A stretch of DNA of 5,775 bases from DAITMV01 sp036834985 (GTDB lineage: Bacteria; Pseudomonadota; Gammaproteobacteria; Burkholderiales; Burkholderiaceae_B): the NCBI GenBank assembly GCA_036834985.1, contig DAITMV010000187.1, positions 1 through 5,775 on the forward strand. The letters run 5' to 3'. The translations under genes were made by a program, and so were the position numbers. The first letter of the stretch is position 1, and the number at the start of each line of letters is the position of its first letter. The notes below the pieces were generated by a model, which saw only the letters and a list, made by a program, of their open reading frames with translations, was not told where the DNA came from and made no database searches. Below, one piece after another: positions 1 to 5,106 of this stretch.

Positions 1-57
1 GCGCAGGTGAGAGACGATCAAGCCGAGCCCCGCGACGACCCCGCACAGGATAGGCAA

Positions 58-83
58 CCATCCGCCTGTTACACAGGCGATGG
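58..83. repeat. Strong inverted repeat (hairpin)
   Basis: CGCCTGT (63-69) and ACAGGCG (73-79) pair perfectly around a 3-base loop. The stem continues outward as CCAT (58-61) with ATGG (80-83) past one bulged C at 62, for 11 base pairs in all. No T-run follows on either strand, so it is not a classic terminator. It sits inside a larger 9-bp pairing, CAGGATAGG (46-54) with CCTATCCTG (114-122), so the flank may fold as a structured RNA. The function is unknown. Confidence 0.6.
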
Positions 84-169
84 CCCAGTGAGCGGCGAAG
101 CTTGAGCGAACGCCCTATCCTGCAGGGCGAAGGAGCGACACCCTTACACTCATCGCGGGGCGAGCGCTG

Positions 170-274
170 TCTCGAACCTGTGCCTCGCCGCAAAGCGCAG
201 CTCATCCAACCGAAACATCTCGAACCTGTGCCTCGCCGCAAAGCGCAGCTCACACCATCAACCACTCGAACCTG
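170..274. repeat. Imperfect tandem repeat, about 48-bp period
   Basis: A 35-base unit starting TCTCGAACCTGTGCCTCGCC occurs at 170-204 and again, identical, at 218-252. The start-to-start distance is 48 bases, and the 13-base linkers between units differ. A third, degenerate copy begins with CTCGAACCTG at 265-274 and then diverges. On the minus strand the unit reads with GGTTCGAG near its end. The exact match of the units against unrelated linkers suggests recent duplication or a family of dispersed short repeats rather than coding sequence. Forced translation gives LEPVPRRKAQL twice, in a frame with no convincing start. Confidence 0.8.
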
Positions 275-295
275 CACCCCATCGCATAGCCAAAA

Positions 296-1120
296 TTAGC
301 CATAGCTTCTGACAAAATACAGCGCCGTCAATCCAAACCCAACCAACACAATCACCCGTTTGACCATCACCGCAGGCATCTTGCGCGCAAACGACCCACC
401 CACATAGCCTCCACCAGAAGCAGCAACAACCATGAGCAAGGTATGTGGCCAACTGACCGCCCCGGCAAGCACAAAAGTAACTGTCGCGACAGAATAAATA
501 ACCGCCGATAACCAATTTTTCAGCGCATTAAGCTCGTTGACATCCTCAATCCCCTGAATGGCGAGCGAGGCCAGCATCAAGATACCCATCCCGGCACCAA
601 AAAAGCCACCATAAGTAGAGACGCCCAGTTGGAACAGCAAGCCTCCTGGTCCCATCGGTTTAGGTGCCAAGGGATGGGTGTCCAAGGGCCTGGCCAGGGA
701 GGTGTGCGCCACCTCTTGGGTATCAAAGTGGTGACGCAAACGCCTGAGTAAGGTAGAAATCTGCAGGCTGAATGCAAACAGGAGGGTGGCCAGCAAGAGT
801 AGCCAGGGAATCAAGCGGGAGAAGACGGCGTCCTTGGTTTGTAATAATAAATACCCCCCCAATGCACCGCCCAGAGGCGCCACAACTGACAGTGGAGGCA
901 AATGTTGACGGTAGCGGAATAATTCATGGCGGTAGCCCAACGCACTCAATCCACTGGCGGCCCATAGCGCCACTGAATTACGCTCATTGGCCTCTACAGG
1001 CGCACCCCCCGCAGCCAACAAGGCAAAAAACGAAAAAAAAGTCCCCCCACCGACTACCGCGTTGACGGCCCCGGCAGCAAAGGCACCTGCCACAATTAAA
1101 ACAAAATCAGTGATAGCCAT
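296..1120 (-). CDS. TauE/SafE (TSUP) family sulfite-exporter-like permease
   Basis: This is an inner-membrane permease of the TauE/SafE (DUF81, TSUP) family. Members move sulfite, sulfoacetate or other small organosulfur or carboxylate anions; the substrate here cannot be told. The 274 residues match the family's usual length and show its internal duplication. The first half carries VNAVVGGGTFFSF (residues 19-31) followed by VEANERNSVALW (42-53). The second half carries GGFFGAGMGILMLA (171-184), then NALKNWLSAVIYSV (198-211) and SWPHTLLMVVA (223-233). About eight hydrophobic stretches are visible, with a polar loop at about 125-158 separating the halves. The stop is TAA at 298-296. The ATG start gives a clean N-terminal membrane segment, but the upstream Shine-Dalgarno (GAAAGACG) is weak. 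It is transcribed away from the exported-protein gene at 1416 and looks monocistronic within the window. The canonical ATNTVALWPG-like stretch is modified (ERNSVALWAA), and the codons for GGGTFFSFF contain runs of six G, eight T and six T on the coding strand. Confidence 0.9.
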   Translation of the reverse strand: MAITDFVLIVAGAFAAGAVNAVVGGGTFFSFFALLAAGGAPVEANERNSVALWAASGLSALGYRHELFRYRQHLPPLSVVAPLGGALGGYLLLQTKDAVFSRLIPWLLLLATLLFAFSLQISTLLRRLRHHFDTQEVAHTSLARPLDTHPLAPKPMGPGGLLFQLGVSTYGGFFGAGMGILMLASLAIQGIEDVNELNALKNWLSAVIYSVATVTFVLAGAVSWPHTLLMVVAASGGGYVGGSFARKMPAVMVKRVIVLVGFGLTALYFVRSYG

Positions 1121-1277
1121 TCGCGTCTTTCATTCAACCAATCCTTGGCCTTGCTCCACGGCTCAAGGCGTGGGTCCACAGTGTATTCAGATTCACACCA
1201 CTCGTGCACGCAAACACGCCATTCTCAAGCGGCACCTAGGGAAATCCTGAGTCGGCGGTGCGGACACATACTAAATG

Positions 1278-1320
1278 CCCCCACTTTGGGGAGCGACCCG
1301 CAATTTGCCCAAAATGGGGG
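1278..1320. promoter_or_regulatory. Near-perfect inverted repeat upstream of exported-protein gene
   Basis: CCCCCACTTTGGG (1278-1290) and CCCAAAATGGGGG (1308-1320) are reverse complements at 12 of 13 positions, with a 17-base spacer. Each arm is itself nearly symmetric (CCCC-ACTTT-GGGG, and CCC-AAAAT-GGG), and the arm centres lie about 30 bp apart, close to three helical turns. This arrangement fits either two operator sites on one DNA face or a stable hairpin in the leader of the gene starting at 1416. It lacks a following T-run, so it is not an obvious terminator. The role is inferred only from position. Confidence 0.45.
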
Positions 1321-1404
1321 GTCTTGTAAGAACTTCGCCGACCCGTTGTAGGGACTATCACCACATCGAATGTTCGCTTGCTGGTGGCAACGACGATTTC
1401 CTAC

Positions 1405-1410
1405 AGGAGA
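1405..1410 (+). promoter_or_regulatory. Ribosome binding site setting the start at 1416
   Basis: AGGAGA lies five bases before ATG 1416 and is the only strong Shine-Dalgarno near the open frame. A second ATG at 1411-1413 is in another frame and directly abuts the site. This fixes the start well downstream of the first in-frame ATG at 1275, and the resulting protein then begins with a proper signal peptide. Confidence 0.8.
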
Positions 1411-1415
1411 ATGGC

Positions 1416-2150
1416 ATGACTAAAGTATTCGTAAGCACCTTGTTAGTAGCTGGCGTAGCCGCGATGTTTTCAACACCCTCTCATGCCTATGAAGGCTCGT
1501 TAAATGGCTGGGCGGCTGGTTATGCACAAGCCTATAACAACGAGGCCAGCGCCAAAGGCAGCGGCGCGGCAACCGCCATGTTCAGCCCTGACGCAACGAT
1601 GCCCAAGGTTCCCGCAACACCCACGGCACCCAAGCAAACAGCCAAGGCGCCTGAGTCAAAGGCCGCTCCCACCAACACAGCTGACGCGGGCAAGGCGGAG
1701 GCTGCCAAACAAACAAGTACCACCCAGCAGGCGGCCATGGCCTCAGCGAATGCCGCCATCGGTGCAGGCGCAACGATTGGCGTCGGCGCTGCCAATATGG
1801 CGATCGCCTCAACAGCGCATACCGCTGGCAAAATGATTTTGGAAGGCCGCGCGATCGCGGACAAAGTGTCAGCTCAAGGAAAAGCCACCATGGCCGATTC
1901 CAAGGCTGTACTGGCTGACATGGCTGACTCGGCTAAAATTTCTGTCCGCGGTGATTCAACCATGAATGCGTCCATGGACAAGGGAATGTCTGCCAATGGC
2001 GCTTTGACGGTGGTAGCCGATGTTGCCTTGTCGCGCCCAACCACGCTGGACCGCGTCAGCCTGGACCGCCCGCTGCTCGACCGAGGTGGCCTGCTTGATC
2101 GCCCCATGCGCCTGTTTGAACGCCCAGAACGCGCTGGCAAAGCCATGTAA
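1416..2150 (+). CDS. Exported alanine-rich low-complexity protein, unknown function
   Basis: I do not recognise the family. The start at 1416 follows AGGAGA and yields 244 residues with a clear Sec signal peptide ending PSHA (predicted cut after residue 24), so the mature protein should be periplasmic or outside the cell. In order: a short segment YEGSLNGWAAGYAQAY (25-40); an Ala/Pro/Lys/Thr-rich, probably disordered stretch (about 61-106); a Gly/Ala segment with glycine-zipper character (GAGATIGVGAANMA, 116-129); a polar, Ala/Asp/Met-rich, probably helical region (137-200); and a tail with four LDR triplets (from 211, 216, 221 and 227) that ends in RLFERPERAGKAM. No cysteine, enzyme motif or metal site is evident. 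It is followed 31 bases later by a bidirectional terminator and so looks monocistronic. Cell-surface, envelope-stress or matrix roles are possible but unsupported. That it is a real gene is well supported by the RBS, signal peptide and terminator. Confidence 0.8.
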   Translation: MTKVFVSTLLVAGVAAMFSTPSHAYEGSLNGWAAGYAQAYNNEASAKGSGAATAMFSPDATMPKVPATPTAPKQTAKAPESKAAPTNTADAGKAEAAKQTSTTQQAAMASANAAIGAGATIGVGAANMAIASTAHTAGKMILEGRAIADKVSAQGKATMADSKAVLADMADSAKISVRGDSTMNASMDKGMSANGALTVVADVALSRPTTLDRVSLDRPLLDRGGLLDRPMRLFERPERAGKAM

Positions 2151-2181
2151 ATTGCGTGTCACCGCACTCGGATCTTGACGT

Positions 2182-2215
2182 AAAAAAAGAGGAGTCAACT
2201 GACTCCCCTTTTTTT
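2182..2215. terminator. Bidirectional Rho-independent terminator
   Basis: Seven A (2182-2188) are followed by G, A and then the perfect inverted repeat GGAGTCA (2191-2197) / TGACTCC (2200-2206), then CC and seven T (2209-2215). The flanking A and T runs pair with each other, so the stem ends in a U-run whichever strand is transcribed. It lies between the convergent ends of the genes at 1416-2150 and 2260-2460 and should terminate both. Confidence 0.9.
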
Positions 2216-2260
2216 ATGAGCAACGAGTCATCGGGCCGCGCGTGGCGGCCACTGGCTCAT
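2216..2260. repeat. Second hairpin at the 3' end of the small minus-strand gene
   Basis: ATGAGC (2216-2221) pairs with GCTCAT (2255-2260), and inside it GGCCGC (2234-2239) pairs with GCGGCC (2245-2250) around a 5-base loop. The outer arm abuts the T-run of the terminator on one side and the first base of the small gene's stop codon on the other. It may protect the 3' end of the small minus-strand mRNA or help stop transcription. That role is inferred from position. Confidence 0.5.
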
Positions 2261-2460
2261 TACTTCTTCATTTCTTCTTTTTTCTCTTCTTTTTTCTCAG
2301 CCCTCATCTCTTTTTTGGCTGCTTTTTTCTCGGCTTTCATTTCAGCCTTTTCTTCTTTCTTGGTTTCTTCTTTCATGGGAGCTGCGCCAGTGTGGGCGGC
2401 GGCAAAGGCGGTAGAAGCAACAAACAGTGAAGCGATCAGAGCAGACAGCAATTTGGTCAT
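2260..2460 (-). CDS. Small exported Lys/Glu-rich helical protein
   Basis: This 66-residue protein starts with a classic signal peptide (MTKLLSALIASLFVASTAFA, cut predicted after residue 20). The mature part is a short linker (AAHTGAAP) and then almost pure Lys/Glu/Ala/Met to the end: of residues 29-66, 15 are Lys, 12 Glu and 1 Arg. Acidic and basic residues alternate in short blocks with many i to i+4 pairs, as in a single charged alpha helix. AGGAG (2472-2468 on the minus strand) lies seven bases before the ATG. The upstream gap contains TATAAC (2512-2507, minus) as a possible -10, without a recognisable -35. Short secreted Lys/Glu/Ala-rich proteins of this sort recur in betaproteobacteria, but I know no assigned function. 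It converges on the alanine-rich exported protein and diverges from the TPR gene. The RBS, signal peptide and terminator support a real gene despite its size. Confidence 0.78.
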   Translation of the reverse strand: MTKLLSALIASLFVASTAFAAAHTGAAPMKEETKKEEKAEMKAEKKAAKKEMRAEKKEEKKEEMKK

Positions 2461-2623
2461 TTTAAAACTCCTAGAGACTGTTGAGCATAAGCACGAGATG
2501 TGCGTTGTTATAACGATTCAGACCACGCTTTGGTTGACCCAAGCTGAAAGCTTTTGTAACCAAGCCACGTGTCTTATTTCGTGTGCACGTAATCTAACCT
2601 ATTACAGAGATTTTTTTCATATT

Positions 2624-2654
2624 CACTGGCATTATCAGTGCAAATTTTTATATT
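2624..2654 (+). promoter_or_regulatory. Possible promoter with overlapping palindrome ahead of the TPR gene
   Basis: CTGGCA (2626-2631, four of six matches to TTGACA) and TATATT (2649-2654, five of six to TATAAT) are separated by 17 bases. The -35 lies inside an interrupted palindrome, CACTG (2624-2628) / CAGTG (2636-2640), with a 7-base spacer, which could be an operator. Transcription would begin near 2661, leaving almost no leader before GTG 2671 and cutting into its proposed Shine-Dalgarno. Either the promoter or the start choice is therefore slightly off. Confidence 0.3.
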
Positions 2655-2670
2655 TAGGTTGGATCAGGAC

Positions 2671-3879
2671 GTGTTGCCTTTCAGCAGTAAGCTCAAAACA
2701 CCCCTAGGGGCCGTATTTATCCTTCTGTCAGCGCTGGGGGCAGGCTCAGTCCAGGCGCAACCCTATACTCCGACCGATCCTCATCAAGTCGTCGAGCGCC
2801 TGCCAGGCCGAGCCAACACGCCAGAGCTTAAAAAAACAGCACGGCTTAAAAAACAGCTGGACCTGAGCCCAAACAACGACGCGGTGGCGCTGGATCTGGC
2901 ACAAGCCTACTTTGAGGCTGCCATGGCCGTGGGTGACCCCCGCTACATCGGCTATGCACGTGCCGTCTTTGAGCCACGCTTGAATATTCATGCCATGGAC
3001 CCCAATTGGTGGTTTGTCTCCGGACTCATCAAGCAATATTCACATCTGTTTCCCGAGGCGCAGGCCGATTTTGATAAAGCCCTGACTCTGGATAAAAACC
3101 ACGCGCCGTCCATTGCCTGGAAAGCCGCCTTGTGGATGGTTGAGGGTCGATACGCCCAAGCGGCCCAGATGTGTGAGCAACTGAAAAATCACACCACCGA
3201 ACTGGCCTATGCAGGCTGTGCGGATTTTGCAAAAGCAGGGCTGGGTCAACTGCAGGCAGCCTACGACGATTTGTCCACCCAACTGAAAAATGCACAGAAC
3301 GCTTCACCGGCCATGCGTTTGTGGACCTTGACCCGCTTGGCCGAAATGTCCGAACGTTTGGGACAAACCCAAAATGCAGAGCAGCATTATCGCCAAGCCA
3401 TACAACTGGGCCTGAACGATCAATATCTGCTCGCCGCGCATGCCGATTTCTTGTTGCGCGAGCATCGTGCGTCCGAAGTTCTGACCCAATTGCGTGGGTG
3501 GGAAGCGTCAGATGTACTCCTGTTGCGTCTGGTGCTTGCCGCCAAAGACACCCAGGACGCCAAACTGGACACCTACCGCAGCGAGCTCGATGGCCGGTTT
3601 GAAGCCCTAAGGCGCCGTGGCGAGCAGTTGCACGAACAAGAAGAAGCGCGCTTTTTGCTATGGATTGAGAACAAACCCAAAGAAGCACTCGAAAAAGCCC
3701 GTCATAATTATTTTGACAAATATCAACGTGAACCGCGTGATATGGAAATTCTGCTACAGGCGGCTGCGGCCACTCGGTCGATCGACGTCGTCAAGCCCGT
3801 GCATCAGTGGTTAGACACCACGGGCTTTGAGGATGCACGCCTCAAGCCATGGATCGAAAAAACACGGGGAGCACGGTGA
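2671..3879 (+). CDS. Exported tetratricopeptide-repeat (TPR) protein, HupE/UreJ partner
   Basis: This is a probable periplasmic or membrane-attached scaffold protein. I chose GTG 2671 because AGGTTGGA (2656-2663) lies seven bases upstream and the product (402 residues) then begins with a compact signal peptide, MLPFSSKLK, a hydrophobic core and VQA before the cut near residue 29. A longer version from GTG 2638 adds 11 residues and is possible. Helical TPR-like units follow: NNDAVALDLAQAYFEAA (68-84), PNWWFVSGLIKQYSHLFPEAQADFDKAL (within 111-138), then HAPSIAWKAALWMVEGRYAQA (within 144-164), AMRLWTLTRLAEMSERLGQTQNAEQHY (within 214-240) and a last helical region about 318-370 ending in VKPVHQWLDTTGFEDARL. 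TPRs bind other proteins, so a chaperone or assembly role for the neighbouring membrane protein is the natural guess. Its TGA overlaps the ATG of the HupE/UreJ gene (TGATG), implying translational coupling. Product type is confident; the partner is inferred. Confidence 0.87.
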   Translation: MLPFSSKLKTPLGAVFILLSALGAGSVQAQPYTPTDPHQVVERLPGRANTPELKKTARLKKQLDLSPNNDAVALDLAQAYFEAAMAVGDPRYIGYARAVFEPRLNIHAMDPNWWFVSGLIKQYSHLFPEAQADFDKALTLDKNHAPSIAWKAALWMVEGRYAQAAQMCEQLKNHTTELAYAGCADFAKAGLGQLQAAYDDLSTQLKNAQNASPAMRLWTLTRLAEMSERLGQTQNAEQHYRQAIQLGLNDQYLLAAHADFLLREHRASEVLTQLRGWEASDVLLLRLVLAAKDTQDAKLDTYRSELDGRFEALRRRGEQLHEQEEARFLLWIENKPKEALEKARHNYFDKYQREPRDMEILLQAAAATRSIDVVKPVHQWLDTTGFEDARLKPWIEKTRGAR

Positions 3880-5075
3880 TGAGCAATCGGTTTTTCCCAC
3901 AGGTCGTATCGCGCGGTTGGTGCTGGACAATCTTCCGGAACCTCTTGTTGGCCTGCCTGATGACTACGTCGGTGGCTTGGGCGCACAAACCGTCGGACAG
4001 CTACCTGACGTTTGAAATCACTCCAGACACCCGGACAGTGGACTTGCGCTGGGATATCGCGCTGCGTGACCTGGACTTCGCCCTGGACCTGGACACCGAC
4101 CAAAGCGCTGACCTGACCTGGCAGGAAGTTCTCAGCGCGCAAGATCGGATACAGGACTACGCCCTCAAACATCTCATGGTCCGCGCCAATAGCGACAAAG
4201 GCCCCTTGTGCCCATTAAAACCGGGGCGCCAGGCGCAGCTGGACCAACACAGCGACGGTACCTACATCGTGCTGTGGCTCAAAACCCAGTGCGATGTGGA
4301 GCTCAAAGATGGCATCTGGGTCAACTACCAGCTGTTTTTTAATCTGGATCCCACCCACCGCGGGCTGGCGCAGTGGTCGGCTGATCAGAAACCGCTGGGT
4401 TCAGCCTTGTTCAAACCGGAGGCCCCCGCGCTAGCGCTTGGCGTCAAGCCGCTGTCGGCCCTCAGCGTAGCCGCTGACTACATCAAGGACGGTGTATGGC
4501 ATATCTGGATCGGTATTGACCACATCCTCTTTTTGGTCAGCCTCTTGCTGCCGGCCGTGATGTTGCGAACCGATCAACACTGGCGTGGCGTACCCAAGCT
4601 GTCTGATGCCGTTAAAGACATTGTGAAAGTCGTCACCGCCTTTACGCTGGCTCATTCGATCACACTCAGTCTGGCTGCCTTAAAAATTGTGCAACTGCCA
4701 TCTGTGTGGGTCGAGTCGATCATTGCATTGTCTGTTGTGGTAGCAGCACTGAATAACCTGCGTGGGGCGGTCCACAGCAAACGCTGGATGATGGCCTTTG
4801 GCTTCGGCTTGCTGCATGGGTTTGGTTTTGCCTCGGTGCTGGCTGATTTGGGATTACCCACCCAACTGCTGGCCTTGGCCTTGTTAAGCTTTAACATTGG
4901 AGTTGAAATCGGTCAGCTGAGTATCGTAGTGGCCGTGATGCCGATCGCGTTTTTGCTGCGAAACACCAAGTTCTATCGACTGGGCATTTTACAGTGTGGG
5001 TCGTTGGTGGTCGCAATCATCGCTGCAGTGTGGACTGTAGAGCGAGCCACCGGCATTAAATACCTGCCGTTTTAA
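3879..5075 (+). CDS. HupE/UreJ family membrane protein with periplasmic N-terminal domain
   Basis: This belongs to the longer, second type of HupE/UreJ protein (HupE_UreJ_2). Classic HupE and UreJ are linked to nickel supply for hydrogenase or urease; the metal for this subgroup is not settled, and no hydrogenase or urease gene is in view. The ATG at 3879 overlaps the TPR stop and has GGGGAG (3866-3871) seven bases upstream; an in-frame ATG at 3849 has poorer support. The 398 residues comprise a signal peptide ending VAWA (cut after 35), a periplasmic domain (36 to about 200) opening HKPSDSYL with RWDIALRDLDFAL (57-69), an EF-hand-like loop DTDQSADLTWQE (72-83) and two cysteines (111, 138) that could form a disulfide. 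A membrane domain of six or seven segments follows, with the family motifs WHIWIGIDHILFL (207-219), FTLAHS (255-260), FGFGLLHGFGFASVL (307-321) and FNIGVEIGQL (338-347). His208, Asp214, His215, His259, His313 and Glu343 are the likely metal-pathway residues. Length and order are normal for the family. Confidence 0.93.
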   Translation: MSNRFFPQVVSRGWCWTIFRNLLLACLMTTSVAWAHKPSDSYLTFEITPDTRTVDLRWDIALRDLDFALDLDTDQSADLTWQEVLSAQDRIQDYALKHLMVRANSDKGPLCPLKPGRQAQLDQHSDGTYIVLWLKTQCDVELKDGIWVNYQLFFNLDPTHRGLAQWSADQKPLGSALFKPEAPALALGVKPLSALSVAADYIKDGVWHIWIGIDHILFLVSLLLPAVMLRTDQHWRGVPKLSDAVKDIVKVVTAFTLAHSITLSLAALKIVQLPSVWVESIIALSVVVAALNNLRGAVHSKRWMMAFGFGLLHGFGFASVLADLGLPTQLLALALLSFNIGVEIGQLSIVVAVMPIAFLLRNTKFYRLGILQCGSLVVAIIAAVWTVERATGIKYLPF

Positions 5076-5106
5076 GTATGGACGATTACAGCCAGGGTAT
5101 GAGCAG

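Larger units (their letters stand above)
1..295. other. Non-genic left flank with hairpins and repeats
   Basis: I find no gene I can defend here. The first 105 bases are open on the plus strand (no start seen, stop TGA at 103-105), giving a very hydrophilic peptide. The same codon register on the minus strand is open from 114 down to 1 and reads as a convincing membrane-type segment (WLPILCGVVAGLGLIVSHLR). That frame has no ATG or GTG; a TTG at 58-56, shortly after an AGGCGGA-like element, is the only candidate start for a gene running off the left edge. A hydrophobic peptide opposite a hydrophilic one is common by chance, so this stays undecided. The rest holds a hairpin at 58-83, further inverted repeats and the tandem repeats at 170-274. 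No T-run terminator is visible downstream of the permease gene that ends at 296. Confidence 0.4.
1121..1415. other. Intergenic region between divergent genes
   Basis: This gap separates the divergent permease and exported-protein genes, so it should carry both promoters. I see no convincing sigma-70 pair for either. On the plus strand TGTAAG (1325-1330), or the overlapping GAACTT (1330-1335), resembles the -35 of some ECF sigma promoters, but no matching -10 at standard spacing is clear. The notable element is the inverted repeat at 1278-1320. Weaker pairings are GCCTTG (1148-1153) with CAAGGC (1164-1169), and GCACC (1232-1236) with GGTGC (1257-1261). A reading frame in line with the downstream gene is open from 1275, but the real start is at 1416. 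Confidence 0.5.

Noticed and set aside
170..274. CRISPR array or tRNA T-arm remnants (GGTTCGAG on the minus strand)
   Set aside because: There are only two full copies, with 13-base linkers far too short for spacers and no cas genes. The bases around GGTTCGA do not form a T-stem or an acceptor stem.
102..299. Plus-strand frame of 65 codons from TTG 102 with a repeated LEPVPRRKAQL
   Set aside because: It has no RBS and an unlikely start, and its internal repetition is explained by the DNA tandem repeat; its 3' end overlaps the permease stop.
1275..1415. N-terminal extension of the alanine-rich protein from ATG 1275
   Set aside because: It has no Shine-Dalgarno, crosses the inverted repeat and would bury the signal peptide 47 residues in. 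ATG 1416 has AGGAGA at good spacing.
2156..2707. Plus-strand 183-codon frame across the small gene and the intergenic gap
   Set aside because: Its Phe/Ser-rich part is the antisense of the Lys/Glu codons; it contains the terminator and has no RBS.
3029..3688. Minus-strand 219-codon frame opposite the TPR gene
   Set aside because: It has Arg/His/Pro-rich shadow composition with no domain, and the plus strand holds a clear TPR gene with signal peptide and operon context.
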